DNA from: Triglochin maritima | Lineage: Eukaryota > Streptophyta > Magnoliopsida > Alismatales > Juncaginaceae | Direction: 5' to 3' | Assembly (NCBI GenBank): GCA_963682175.1 | Contig: OY821777.1 | Coordinates: 13,412,001-13,476,000 of the forward strand | DNA length: 64,000 nucleotides | Shown here: positions 21,791 to 34,513 of the stretch, piece by piece | How the letters are laid out: each line of letters opens with the position of its first letter | How positions within the stretch are numbered: position 1 is the first letter of the stretch | Made by a program: the position numbers and the translations under genes | The notes under the pieces: generated by a model | Database searches by the model: none | The model's input: only the letters and a program-made list of their open reading frames with translations | What the model was told of the DNA's origin: nothing

Positions 21791-22471
21791 GAGCAGTGTT
21801 AACGGAGGGCGTGGAGAGTCGGGCGCCCGACCACGTCGGCTTTCCCGTGCATTTCGCCGGCCACGTCCTCCGCACGACCTTGCCCAAGCGAATTATCAGG
21901 CGGTGGGCGTCGCGGTGAAGCGCACAGGGCGAGCCTCCGGTGTGGTTGAGTGGGGGCAGGTGTCCTCCTCCCAATCGTAGAATTAATTTTTTATTTCTTT
22001 AAAATCTGATAAAATTCGTTTTAAATTTGAATTAAATTATTTTATCATTTTTTTATTAAATAAGGTAGCTTCAGGAAAAGATTTGGACATAACTAGCCCG
22101 TTATCTACATCACCACCTAGTTTCCACTCTCATGTTAATGATCTGGAAGCCATTCATGGTTTTGTTTCACCGTGTGATTCAGTGGATTAGACTTTAAATC
22201 CCCTGAATCAGGAATTTGCGAAGAAGAATTTTCCAAAACCAAAATTGACATAGGTTTGGTTTGCAATGCTGCTCAAGTTGAGTCAACTGGCTTTTATTTG
22301 TTTTGATTTTATAGATTTTTTTGTGATTGATTTCCAAACGACGTGGATGTGAGAGAATGTAGGGTGTTTGAGGTGTTTTTGGGCGTGATTAATGAATTTT
22401 TTTGGATAGATTGAGTGAGCTTATGTGGTAGAGAGAAGTTAACGTGATAAAGATAGTTGTTGTTTATGCTC
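21791..22471. mobile_element. PIF/Harbinger-type MITE (681 bp) carrying exon-like sequence
   Basis: Flanked by TTA on both sides (21788-21790 and 22472-22474). Ends are GAGCAGTGTTAACGG on the left and the complement of GAGCATAAACAAC on the right. The GC-rich head (about 21795-21975) and the AT-rich tail with GACGTGGATGTGAGAGAATG resemble the other Harbinger MITEs here. The middle (22065-22300) looks different and codon-like; see the separate entry. Confidence 0.65.
22065..22300 (+). pseudogene. Possible captured gene fragment inside a MITE
   Basis: After a possible splice acceptor (TTTATTAAATAAG at 22048-22064) a frame stays open for about 41 codons with varied, protein-like composition (VASGKDLDITSPLSTSPPSF...), stops at TAG (22188-22190), then continues in another frame for about 36 more codons (DFKSPESGICEEEF, then IDIGLVCNAAQVESTG). 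One small indel would join the two. Codon-like composition contrasts with the surrounding MITE DNA. I do not recognise the protein. Capture of host exons by non-autonomous DNA elements is known in plants; here it is inference. Confidence 0.4.
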
Positions 22472-24419
22472 TTAACAGGTAAGAATTTGTTACCGTGTCA
22501 TTTTAAAACTGAATCAATCAAAGTACTATATTCCCGTAGTTGAAAAAATAAATTGTAATTTACCTTTTGAAATAACATCTAGGAGCGAAGATATGATAAA
22601 AAACCAACCTCCCATAGCCCCGATTGAAATACGAAAGAAAATGTGAATACTGGAGAAAGAACAAATGAATGGTGGGAACTTGAAACGACAAGAGAGTTGC
22701 CAAAGTAACTAAAATGAAAAAAAGATTTTGCATTAATATTGTAATCATCATAATCAATAAAGTAAACGTCGATCAAGAAAAAAATGACACTGAGAGAAGT
22801 TATGAGCAATCACTTGTTAATTGTTATGTGCATCAATAAACATTCATGACCCCCATCAACGAGACAAGATTCTGAATGATTAAATATTTCGATGCCAAGG
22901 AGCTTCTGATTGAACTAGTTTAGTTAGATAATTGACTAGTGACTTGGACTTCCAGAATTGCTCATAATCATGACCGTATTCTTTCTAAATTATAGTTTGT
23001 TTAAAGTTTCAATTTTTCTTTTCACTTTAGGTTCGAAATCCTAGTATGACGAATATTCTAACAACGAAGTATTGATGTTGGATACTAGTAACGGATCATA
23101 TTGTCTTAATCTTAAATAATAGCTCCTCAGTCCTCATACAAGTGTTTATACACCTCCATAGAATGACATTTATGGTCTAATACAATGTCTTTGATTTATA
23201 TAAATCTAAATTGTAACTTGCCACGTATCTCACATAAGATTTGAAGCGGTCAGAAAATCAAAAAAATAAACAAACTATATCACCTACACGAAAATCGGCT
23301 GAAACTAAAACCAACAGCTGTTATTCATTTTGCTAAACCAAGAAAATAGACATTCTACCACTCTGCAACTATGCATAGATCTATTTAATTTCCTTCCAAA
23401 CAAAGCGTCAGAGAAAAAGAAACTCTGAAGAAAACAAGAGGTCAGAAGGCAAAATGACAATCTCTGGTTTAGTGTCGGATGCATAAAACAAGAGGTAAAA
23501 AGGCAAATTGACAACTTTTCATATTTTCTTATCGTTTCAGGTTTTTAGTGAAGTCCGCTCATTTTTATATATCTAGATATTGCATAAAATATATTTCAAA
23601 TTTTATGATTTTTGATTATTTTAATTTACATATACTGTAAATCAAGATTTAAGGTTTGAATTTTAAATTTGGAGTTCATATTTAATTTTATTCTCAAATG
23701 TATCCGTGTGTCAGCTAAATTTAAAATACCGAATCCCTCCTTGTACACAGTACCTGACAGAATCCCTGGAACCGGAGGATCTCCAATCGAGTTGCTCAGC
23801 AAATGACACGTGGTTTCTTGTTGATTTGATTGTTGAGACAACACGAAGGAAATGACTATATTCTTGTTTCACGATCGGGGAGAAGATTTTAGACATCTTA
23901 TGATTACATTTTTATTACATTTAATTGATGTCAAAGGGGAGAAGTAACTTGAAATTGAAATAATTGAACAAAAATTATGCACATCCATAGGTGGCATCAT
24001 ATACGTATAGTTTACATATTTAAAATTTTAAGTATTAAGATATAGGTTGTCATCATAAAAAAATAATATTGTTTGTTTTTTGGCCTTAATCCGTATTTTA
24101 ATGATTCAATCAACATAATCTTAATCACAATCAAATGTAGAATAACACACATTATGCATAGAAAATATATTGTATTGTGCTAACATCTACATGTGATCAA
24201 GATTCAAGTAAAAATGGAATTGAAGTCAAAACATGTAATCAAGCTTTTGAAGACATGTAATTTTGTTTCAATTTTGAGTCTTTGAAATTTATGTGAACTT
24301 TGGCATACAAGAGTTAAAATTCATTCACATAGACTCTTGGAAACTTATAGAAGTCACATACAAATTTCAATATGAATCCGACTTGAATAAATAACATAAT
24401 TCCATACGATAACTAAGCC
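22472..24419. other. AT-rich intergenic DNA
   Basis: No supportable coding region; the short frames on both strands lack motifs. No clear element ends were found. Confidence 0.4.
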
Positions 24420-25480
24420 TTTTAGAACTGTCTGCACTCGGATGGTCGACCGACAGTTGTCCGATCTACCGGTTGTCATATGCAACTTTAGTCTTGGTTC
24501 GGTCGACTGATTACCCGTATGTTCCGGACGACCGTTATTCTTGTTGTATTGTATAATGATCGTAATCGTATTTTTCTTCTAACCCCCAAAATACGTTTGG
24601 TCACTGGTCAACCGTGGTCCTAGAAACGGTCGACCAAATATAAATATTTCGAGACACCAAAATTGCCGGTTATTTTCGGTCGACCGGACCTTCCTTTTGT
24701 GGTCGATCGATATTCCTTTAACTTGGCCAAAGCCCTGATTTCGGTCGACCGATCACTTAAGTCATAAACCAAATAGGTTCGACCAAAGCTTTATATGGTT
24801 CAAACGTTTCCTTATGGAAATTGTCAATTGTTCTTCCCAATTCGGACAACCGTTGATGGACATAATTGTAGAATTTTAATTTCTAATTTGTGTATCTTAC
24901 ACACAACTCACCTAATTCTTCCCCAACAGTTATATTTCTCTAGGATCTTATAAATAGATGTACCACCTTATTTACAGACCTCTCACAATTCTAATTGCTC
25001 CACATACTAGAGAGACTTCTCCCAAATCTTCAAAGCCCCAAATCCTACACTCAAGCTTAAACTTCCACCACTTTGATCCAATTCCAATCATACTCAAAGT
25101 GTGCTCAAGTTACAGAGTGTTTGATCCACTCACCTTTGTTGTCAAAGAGTAAATGTTTCAGTGAAAAACCGAAGCATCCTTCTCGGATTGTGAGAAAAGA
25201 AAATCAAGTTTGCAAGGTGTTCGTAAGGCTTGGTTTGTAAAGACATTCTCTCCCAGCCCAAAACTAAGAGCGGGTAGTGAAAATGTAGGCAGAGCTCGCG
25301 GAGTCGAGCGAAGCTTGCAAGAGAAGAAGTAGGTGGGAGGTCGAACCTCTATAAAAACTCATTGTATTCCTTGTGGTTTGTTTTTCTCTACTCGTCTTTA
25401 AATTGTTTATTCCGCTGCATGTTTAGTTGAGATTAAGTGAAATTGATTAGATTAATTAGAGTCATACACGATCCTACAAA
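24420..25480 (+). repeat. Probable LTR or solo LTR, SIRE/copia-like
   Basis: The stretch 24430-24790 is packed with GGTCGACCG-type motifs as in the other LTRs. A TATAAATAG promoter-like box lies at 24950-24958, followed by a leader-like region with AGCAAGAGAAGAAG- and TTGTATTCCTTGTGG-type wording that recalls SIRE R/U5 segments. No primer-binding site and no gag/pol follow, so a solo or truncated LTR is likely. Edges are uncertain by 200 bp or more on each side. Confidence 0.4.
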
Positions 25481-25938
25481 ATCAGGCGTCGGAGTCTGCA
25501 TTTAGCGCAAATAAACATGTCTTAACTGACGAGAGGTAAAACTTGTCTGACAACTCAATCGAGATGTGCGTATGCCTAAAGGATTGGATGAACGCAACGG
25601 ACAGAACGCAAAACATGAATCTTAACGACACCAACAACGATGAAGATTGAAGACAAATTAACTAAATCATTTTATTTAAGGAGTATTTTTTTCCTAATAC
25701 ATGTTATGTTTTTTATCATTACTCCTTAGGTTTAGCTAGCCTCCGTGTTTTTCATATGTAATCAAATATGTATTTATATTGTTTCTCAATTTGAGTCAAT
25801 AATTATTAATAAATAAATGAACTACTTTGGCAAAAAATAAATTGTGTTGGTGTTTGTTAATTCAATTGTGATTGTATACTGCAAATTAAAAAAATGTCGG
25901 AAAAATCTAAACTCAACCGGACACAGAAAAAACAGACC

Positions 25939-26666
25939 CAGTGCGGTCCGAGTCCCTGCTTTAGGGTTCGTTTGGCAACACTCGCGTCTTGGGTTTCGAA
26001 GGTAAGACGTTGCGTCTCGGTCTTCATTTTTGACGCGAACGTCTGGAGAAAGTGAAAGTGAAACTCAAACGTAAAATTTTGTTTGGCTAAACCAAGACAA
26101 AAAATTGTGGTAAGTGTACCGTTCACATTTTTATTTTTCTAATTTTTTTTGTAATATGTTTTTAAATTATTATTTTTTTAAAATATGTTTTCTAATTGTT
26201 TTTATTTTTACCAAATTTTAAAAAAAAAATAATGACTTTTTAATTTTTTCAAGATCGACCCCCAAATGATGTAGAGGAGGTAACATATTGAAAAAAGTTG
26301 AGTTATTTTATTCAATAATTTTTTTGAAAAAACCCAAACAATTAGAAAACATATTTTAAAAAAAGAAAATTTAAAAAACAGATTAAAGATGATTTCAATA
26401 TTGGTAAAACAATAGAGTAACAATGAGGTAATATTGGTAACTTAGTAAAAATATTTGCGTCTCGGTGAAAAGCTAACTCCAGTCGGATTCTCAAACGAGT
26501 GGATTTAACACAGGGGCGTCTGAGTTTGACACGCATGAACCAAATCCACCAATTGTTGTTTGGTTGCACAAACCAGCGTCGCGTTGATTCGTGTTTTACG
26601 AAACGTACCCTTAGTCGCGTCGGGCCCAGGGGGCCTGTTGCAGTGCGGCACGAGTCCCTGCTTTAG
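25939..26666. repeat. 26-bp direct repeat flanking a MITE
   Basis: 25939-25964 and 26641-26666 share 24 of 26 bases (CAGTGCGG, two differing bases, CGAGTCCCTGCTTTAG). The left copy abuts the left end of the Tourist-like MITE; the right copy lies 30 bp past its right end. Confidence 0.8.
25964..26610. mobile_element. Tourist-like MITE, 647 bp
   Basis: Left end GGGTTCGTTTGGCAAC and the complement of the right end GGGTACGTTTCGTAAAAC form inverted ends, with TTA on both sides (25961-25963 and 26611-26613). GGGTNCGTTTGG-type ends and a 3-bp TTA duplication fit PIF/Harbinger Tourist elements. No coding region; the interior is AT-rich with some inverted symmetry. Confidence 0.75.
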
Positions 26667-27049
26667 TCAGGTGTCCGATTTTGCATCTAAATGCCGATCA
26701 TGTCACCATCGTCCGGACATCCATGTTACAACTACCAATCCCCACCGTCCATCAAGTATATAATAAGCAATATTTTCATTTAACATGAAGATATCAATAT
26801 TATATATATAAGTAAGTGCATAAAGCCAAAAAAAACTCCTACTAATAAGGTTTGAAGTTTACCAATATTTCATTTAGGATTAATTGCAGTTTATCATTCT
26901 AATTTTTCAATAATTGGCAATTTGCACTCTTAATCTTTAAAACATAGCAAATTTTGCTATCAAATGATAAGATATGGGAGCAAATTGCAATGTTTTAAAG
27001 ATTAAGAGTGCAACTCTTAAGTTTTTTGAAAACGAAACATTAAAAAACA

Positions 27050-27465
27050 TTAATGTTAAAAATAAACAAGATAATCTCTGGGTTATTTTTAATTTTTTTC
27101 TACAAATATTAGTTTAATTTTGGTTTTCAAGTTGATAACAGTTTAGTCATTTTTTGGATCAAAACTAACAAAATGAGGTAAAATGCCAACAAATAAAGGA
27201 TAATGGGCAAACTGCTACATTTAAAAGTGTTAACATAATTGGGGGTTATTTGTCATTTTCGAATGTGTTGAAGGCATCTTGTCATTGACACTTTACCCCT
27301 CATGTGTCAATTTTGACTAAAAAATGACAAGATGTTCTTAACCCGAAAGTGGTCTCAATTTTTTTGAAAAAAATATATTAAAAAAATTAATGTTAAAAAT
27401 AAACAACATAACATGTGAGGGTTATTTTTAATGTTTTTCTACAAATATTTTGGTAATTTTGGTAA
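27050..27465. repeat. Duplicated ~75-bp segment
   Basis: Segments at about 27047-27122 and 27384-27460 share ATTAATGTTAAAAATAAACA, then GGTTATTTTTAAT and TTTTTCTACAAATATT, with several differences. They lie in an AT-rich region (26611-28090) with no gene; around 26880-27020 there is also a weak inverted repeat. Confidence 0.65.
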
Positions 27466-28133
27466 ATTCATTAAAATTGATGTGAAAATAGGTCAAATAA
27501 TAACACAACTAGTCACTCAGTTGGACCAAAATAACAAATATATACTGCAAATAATATTTTAAGAAAAAAAACTCTAAGGAACCCAATATGTCTTCTAATT
27601 AGTTTCGATCCTTGTTAGTGCGGTGATGTTCACTTGGATTTGGGATGAGAGAGGTAGGGCCTTCGACCTAAATTTGCTAGTTAAACATAGCAAAAAAGAT
27701 AGAAGTTTCCCAAAGTTTATAATATATTGTACTATTATCTTGTTTAGAAAGTAGTCGCAAGCTAGCAAAATTATATTGAAACAAAAATCATCATATGACT
27801 ATTATTAGCAACTATATTATCATGACATCAAACATTTTTTTGTAACATGCTTGTAACTTGTTATAAGATCCTATATATCCCATTGGAAATATAACAAAAG
27901 TGTCGATCATATAATTAAGAAGTTAATGTTCCACCGGTAATGCACGTATAGTATGAGATCTCATGTGTCCTCCCAACTCTCAAGTCCCAACCAAACAAGC
28001 TACTCAAACATGTAGTATTAATTGTTTGTTTCTTGACAAACCCAAATTTTCTTAAAACCCTATCCAATCTTGAAACGCAAGCACACATGAAGGGCACTTG
28101 CTTAGAGTCCACTTGATGCTTCACCTTCCCTCC

Positions 28134-28136
<3 letters not shown>

Positions 28137-28167
<31 letters not shown>
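28137..28167. repeat. CT microsatellite upstream of the MYB start
   Basis: A run of about 15 CT units sits 138-168 bp before the MYB ATG, probably in the promoter or 5' leader. Pyrimidine-rich tracts are common there in plant genes. Confidence 0.85.
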
Positions 28168-28169
<2 letters not shown>

Positions 28170-28304
28170 TTTTCCTTTCTTTTATTTTCTTTTCCTGTCC
28201 TCTCTTACTCCCTTAACTTCAATCATAAGCATAATCTCCACACCTTGTTCCCTTTTAAACCAACCACTCATTCCCTCGATCCCTTCTTCAAACCACCCAC
28301 TCCA

Positions 28305-29566
28305 ATGGGAAAGCACTTTTGCTGCCATAAGCAAAAGATGAGGAAAGGCTTATGGTCCCCCGAGGAAGACGAGAAGCTCTTCAACCATATCATCACCTTT
28401 GGTGTCGGGTGTTGGAGCTCCGTACCGCAACAAGCTGGTATTTTTGTCTACTTTTCTTGTTCCAATTCTTTTGATGAAAAACGATATATAGGATCTGCGT
28501 GTATGGTTTCAAAACATATGACAATGAATGAAGAACATGAGATGATGTTACTTAATTAATTATATGGAAGATAGAACTAGTGAAATGTGGTATTAGTAGA
28601 TCTAAGATCCCTATTAGTACTACTCACTCATCTTCTTAAGTAAGCTTATTCAATGTACTAAAATCCATAATGGAGGATTTGAAGCAATTATGGTTTGTTG
28701 ATTGTAACACTACTAACACATTCCCTGCAATATGATGTTCAATCACGCATCCTTAATGATTTTGCAGGTTTGTTGAGGTGTGGTAAGAGTTGTAGGCTGA
28801 GATGGTTGAATTACTTGAGACCTGACCTTAAAAGAGGAAGCTTTTCACAGCAAGAGGAGGAGTTGATCATTGGCTTGCACCAGCTCCTGGGCAACAGGTT
28901 TGCCATTATTGCACGTGTTGATGTTTTTCATTCATGTCATTATATATAGTCATTTGTAAATGCACCCTCAAATCTTTCGTTAACGGGGTACATGCATGCA
29001 TGCATGTCCTCAGATGGTCACAAATTGCTGGGCATCTGCCAGGAAGAACCGACAACGAGATCAAGAACTTCTGGAACTCCGCCATCAAGAAGAAGTTAAA
29101 GCAACAAGGAATAGACCCCAACACACACAAGCCTCTAACCGAGACACTCGACCAGAAAGAACAAGAACATGTCTCCAAAGTTGCCACTAGAAAACCATTC
29201 CACGTCTTTGACCCATTCCCACGAGCCGAGCGGAACCCTAACCCTACGACTTTCACCCAATTCGAGTTCCGACCCCAACCCCAGATGGAGGGCCCCCCAC
29301 ACGACATTGTGTTGGATGTGTGGAACAGTTACAGCTCCAACACCAGCCATGGGGAGAAGAGGTCAAGCAACAGCACCAAAAGGCAAAGAGCCACGTGTTC
29401 GTTCGAGGGGCTTGATTGGGAGGCAGACCGAAAAGTGGGGGACCCAATGCCCCATTTCCACGTGGACAACTATGGCAACTTCCAGGACCTGTCCGGTGCA
29501 TGTTTTGATCTCCCAACAGAAGGGTTTGGGGGGTTTGAGGAGGATTTCATGTGTTGGGATTCTTGA
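28305..29566 (+). CDS. R2R3-MYB transcription factor, 3 exons, 271 aa
   Basis: Exons 28305-28437, 28768-28897 and 29014-29566 join with GT-AG borders at the classic MYB positions (after AG, phase 1; within R of GNR, phase 2). [11 protein letters not shown] opens the protein; the R2 repeat starts [12 protein letters not shown] and has its spaced Trp residues, R3 ends [21 protein letters not shown] (residues ~14-118). The stretch IDPNTHKPL after R3 and the CC-KQK-RKG start are typical of the MYB61/86/50/55-type group, whose members act in secondary wall, stomatal or seed-coat programs (family knowledge; exact orthology not settled). In R3 the first aromatic position is F (GSFSQQEEE), normal for plants. 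The C-terminus is acidic, ends FMCWDS, and could activate transcription. The short exon ORFs nearby are parts of this gene. Confidence 0.93.
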
Positions 29567-31465
29567 GGCCGGATCGAGTTTGGTGGAATCTATTGGGAGA
29601 TTATTTGTTATTTTTCCTTTGCTTTTGTCTATGATGTCTTTGTCTTTGTGTCTTTCTTTTCTTTTTCTGAGTGCATGTAATAATAATAATACTGTTTTCG
29701 TGTAACATGTAGTCATTGTGGATTTGTGGGGTTGGTAATGGTTGCGGGACATTCTCATATTTGTTGGGATCTTAAATAAGCCTCGTATATTAGCACATGC
29801 TATGCATGAGGTATTATAATTGATGGCAGCTATGATGTATGTAAATTGAGGTTTATTGTTGTGATGCCTGTCTCTTTCTTTATGATTTTCAAAAGGTGGA
29901 GGTTTGAAAAAATTATTGATGTTTAGTCACGCTAAGATATAATTATGTTTGTGTTTCATGCATATGTGTGATTTCGACCATAACTATATTTAAATGTTGG
30001 TGAAATGTATCAAACAGATAATTACCGAGCCATAGATAGCATTTCATTCATTCAATCTGACGAAACACTGTACAATTTCGACTTTTTGTAATTTTATTGA
30101 GGTTATGTCCGGTTTGTTAACCATAACTTTAGGATTAAGGTTTTTCCATGAAATATATACGGGTTAATAGTTTATGATCGATAACTCTCAGCTCTAACAT
30201 ATTCCCTCCCCTCTACAATAAAAAAAAATTAGTTCAAGATCTGAAGCAGATTTTGGTGCAAAATTAAAGGTTCGGGCGACCCTAGAACCTCAATAGCTGA
30301 AGATACTTTTTAGCATCCAACATCACAAATACAAAATAGGTTCCACCCAAAAATCTAATTTGTGGGTGTGTGTGGAACTGTTTTACTCAAATACTGAATG
30401 CTCATACCCCATAATAATCTATTCCTTAAATCAAATACCCAAACGGATCCTAACTCTAGTCTATATCCTTTCCACTGGAGGACACTATCAAGTAGTGTTA
30501 GTCATATTCCATTATTTTTTGGTGACAAATCGAAATTTATGTAGCTTAACTTGTAGCAAATGATGACAAGCATAATGATGATTATGAGAATTTCATCATT
30601 ATTAAACATGTATTGGTTATCTCTTAATTTGCAAAAAAAAAAATTAAAATACAGGTGAAGCAATTGTATTTATGTTGATCATGTCCGAAGACAATGTCAC
30701 ACGGTTGTGACACGTAAGATTGGGCCGACATAAGTGCAGTATGATTAGAGTACGAGGTATGATTTTTAGTTTTTTAAAGGAAGGTATGACTTTTAGTTAC
30801 TACACGTACATGAAAGATGAAGTTTTGTACGCATTGTTTTTACCGCACCTCATTTTAAACATGAGACATGTGAATGCGCATATTGTGATTCAATATCTGA
30901 TATTGATTATCTCAACACTAAGAATCTTCCCATTGAGATAACCCCAGTTGGTCAAAGTATGGGATGGAGTTCAATACTGTAGCATGTCGTGCATTTAATT
31001 ATTGATTACTTCAAATTTATTTGGTTTTTTTTAACATGTTGAAATTGAAGGATGAAATCGTATTCTTCTTGTCCTATTATATGTGATTAGACTTGAGAGT
31101 TTTCTACACCTCAGTACCTCACAGTCACTATTCCCAAATCGTGTGATATTTGATTGTAATTATTTGTCATTCAAAATGCTTTGTCCCATTGTTGTTAGAA
31201 CAATAATATAATACTCGTAAGATCTCTGTGTAGATGATGTAATTTTCTTACAGAACTAGCCCGAAATTGGATTTCCTAAGCAATGCTTTGCAAGGCCCAC
31301 TGGACTAGTTAGTAGTGAACGTTTTCTATTGTAATCAACATGCAAGCCCACTCACTTCTTGCAGTGGAAGTCAATTTCGGTGGTAACTAGTGGATGCCAC
31401 ACAATAAAACTGTACTAGGCCAACATTTGATGATTTCCGCTCTCTACGTTTTTGCAGGATTTCGT

Positions 31466-31466
<1 letters not shown>
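29567..31466. other. MYB 3' region and intergenic DNA
   Basis: The first ~150 bp after the stop (T-rich, with AATAATAATAATA at 29681-29693) probably holds the MYB 3' untranslated region. The rest is AT-rich and without recognised genes or element ends. Confidence 0.4.

Positions 31467-31532
<66 letters not shown>
31467..31532. repeat. Compound (CA)n(TA)n microsatellite
   Basis: About 11 CA units run straight into about 22 TA units, a likely length-variable marker. A short reading frame across it is an artefact. Confidence 0.95.
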
Positions 31533-31535
<3 letters not shown>

Positions 31536-32214
31536 ATCTACTGTAATTTTTATCTTACATATGAGATGACAAATCATTGTAGGAAGAAAACAAGTTAACG
31601 TGTTTGGGCTATCCTTTGTCGGTGCTCTTGGAGGTAACTTGTTACAGTGTTCGTACCCCTTACGAAGTTACTGTGCATGCGTAGAAAAGGATGGATATTA
31701 TATGTCATACGGTCCCAAACTATAAGAGCACCCTTAACGGGTGCTCTTTGGGATCGGGTCTGAGGGGGGGCCGATCCCAGCCCCTCTTAATGGGGGGTGG
31801 ACCCAGGTCGGGTCTAGACTTGGGTCAGCGACCCGACCTGGGGGTGGACCCAGGTTGGCCACGTGACCAGCCTGGGTTGACTTTTTTTTGGTTTTTTGTT
31901 ATTATATTTGTTATTTAATATATAATTGATATGTATAGTAATTTATATAATTAGAATATATCCGTGAAAATTAAAATAAATAAAAATTAGTAAGATAAAT
32001 GTAAAAAATTAATAATTATAAATGTAAGTAATTAAAGAAAGTTAGTAAGATAAAGAAAATTACATAGTAAAATAGAACACACGAATTTACTCAGGTTCAC
32101 CCCAAAATATATTAGTAACTCAAAAAATCAGTAGAGCGTTACTAATAAATCTTAAACCCAAAAAATTCGTCCGACAACGCATGTTGCATGAACAAGTAAG
32201 ATTCGTTTTACAAG

Positions 32215-33277
32215 ATGAAATTAATGTTACAAATAGAAGGTCATTGTAATGGGAACCTTAAACAACAACTCCTCCTGAAACGCAAAGTCTCAAGTATGTC
32301 AGCTGACAATACTTCTAATTCCAAGTCCTCCTCTTCATCATCTGATGTCATAGATGAGGCAATAGACCAAGTAATCAACGCAGTTGTCAAGTATACACAA
32401 TGTCCATATAGGGCGAGAACACGAACTTCTAACCCAGACAGAGATCGGACGATTGGTTATAATCGTCTAATTACAGATTATTTTACTGACAGTCCCAGTG
32501 TATTTTGATCGTATTTTCAGAAGAAGATTTCGAATGCGGAAGAATGTCTTCCTTCGAATTGTAAACACGCTCGAGGCTACCGAGGTATTCTTCCAGCAAC
32601 GACCAAATGTTGTGGGTCGACTTAGCATATCAGGTATCCAAAAATGTACTGTAGCGTTGCGGATGTTAGCATATGGCGTAGCAGCAAACACGATTGACGA
32701 GTACTTACGTCTCAGCGAAGCAACCGCAAGAATGTCCCTCCAAAAATTATGTGAAGGCGTCATCAGCAATTTCGGTGCTGAATATCTACGAACACCTAAT
32801 CCAGCGGACGTAGCAAGATTGCTCCAGGTTGGTGAACTACGAGGGTTTTCAGGCATGATGTGCAACATCAATTGTATGCATTGGGAATGGAATTGTCCAG
32901 CTATTTGGAAATGACAATCTCAGGGCCGAAACGGAAATGCAACACTTGTTCTGGAAGTTGTTGCATCTTACGACCTATGGATTTGACATTCATTTTTTGG
33001 GATCACAGGATCATGTAACAATCTGAATGTCCTCCAACGATCTTCAATTATCGACGACATTATGGAGGCACATGCACCACTTGTTAGATATGAAGTAAAT
33101 GACAACCCGTATGATATGGGTTACTATCTCACGATGTCATTTATCCAAAATGGGCAGCATTTATGCAATCAATCATTCTTCCTCAGACACCAAAAGATAG
33201 ATTGTTTGCCCAATTTCAAGAAGCATCAAGGAAAGATGCACAACATGATCGTGGAGAACGAACGTGACTCTTACTAG
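32215..33277 (+). pseudogene. PIF/Harbinger transposase (HARBI1/ALP1-like), decayed
   Basis: Segments 32215-32508, 32498-32914 and 33062-33277 line up with successive parts of plant ALP1/HARBI1-like DDE transposases: TIGYNRLITDYF, then FRRRFRMRKNVFLRIV, GIQKCTVALRMLAYG, TIDEYLRLSEATA, then CMHWEWNCPAIWK, and later NPYDMGYYL. The first catalytic Asp, expected just before CMHW, reads Asn (INCMHW). A frame change near 32500, a stop after AIWK (32912) and loss of similarity after 33200 show it is dead. The family cuts at TTA-like sites as a DDE nuclease in the nucleus (family knowledge). Confidence 0.85.
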
Positions 33278-33687
33278 CATTTGGTGGATGTAAACGAATT
33301 TGTCAACGACCGACCTCAAAACACCGCCGAAAGTTCAAACTAGTCAGGTCTTCCGTATTACACCGATAGTATCGTAGATATTAACAAATATCTGCGTAAC
33401 AGAGATCGAGTTCGGGACGCCCGGAAACATATAGCATTGCAAACCGATTTGATCGAAAATATATGACAACGCTTTGGAAGGAATGCAAGTTAATTTTGTT
33501 TGTAATACGTATTGTAATAATTTAATTTAAAATTATCGTATTATGTAATTGTCGAATTTTAATTAAATCTAATTTTTCGATATTATTTGGCAATTAACGT
33601 AATTTAATTAGATCAAGTCACTGTAGAAATAATTTATTTAGTAGTTTGTGTATTTTTGTGATGGAATAGAAAATGAGGTTAAAAAAA

Positions 33688-33751
33688 CTGAATAGCTAAA
33701 CATCGCCCCAAAATTACTTAAATCGTCTCTTGAAATTACCATTTTGCCCTT
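33688..33751 (+). repeat. Left TIR of the MULE derivative
   Basis: 64 bp, CTGAATAGCTAAAC through TTTTGCCCTT. It closely matches the left TIR of the 6.2-kb element. Confidence 0.88.
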
Positions 33752-33945
33752 CTCTCATTTCTACTGCTATAACGCGACATTTTACCCTCCTATCACACAT
33801 CTGTCTTCATATTCCTCTTATAATCATAAAAAATAATGTTTTGGAGGTCAGTATTGAACCAACGAACGCCCCAGTGTACTCGAATCTGGTAAAATATCTA
33901 ACATCTTTTTAATAAAAAAATAATAAAAAATAATAAAAAAATTAC

Positions 33946-34148
33946 GGGCGTCCGACGGAGCCGCCCCCACGTAGGAGGGGTCCCCCATGGGGGAGGCGTT
34001 TTACCCAGACGGCTTACCCATCGGGTAGGCGTTTTACCCAGACGCTCTGCCCTTGGGACAGGCGTTTGTGTAAGACGCCTCCCCCATTGGGGAGGCGTCT
34101 TAGCCAGACGCCCCCTCCTACGTAGGGGCGGCTCCGTCAGACGCCCGT
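33946..34148. repeat. GC-rich palindromic array, left side of the MULE derivative
   Basis: The whole 203-bp block is one long inverted repeat: the outer arms GGGCGTCCGACGGAGCCG and CGGCTCCGTCAGACGCCC pair, with CTACGTAGG-type inner matches and smaller GGCGT...ACGCC palindromes inside. Confidence 0.88.
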
Positions 34149-34513
34149 AATTTTTTATTATTTTTTAAAAAAGATAATTGATTATAAATTTAGATAATTG
34201 TTAAATTAATTAATTAATAAGTTAATAATTACTATATTCGGATGACTGATACCCCTTCGGTACACCGAAACTTCAAAAATTTCCAGATCCAATTTACAGC
34301 GAGACCCCCGAACGACCTGTCGAGGTGGTATTTGTAAGTCAGGATGTTTTACCACCGGGGGATTTTGGAACTTAAAAAATGTTGGATCTGGAATTTTTTT
34401 GAATCTTCATCACTTGCAAAAAAACTCATTGTAATCCGACCGGTTACCACCGAAAACACACCGTAGAATAACACACCGTAGAATTTTAATTTGACAAAAA
34501 AATTAAAAAAAAC

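Noticed and set aside
31371..31577. 68-aa minus-strand frame
   Set aside because: Mostly translation of the CA/TA microsatellite.
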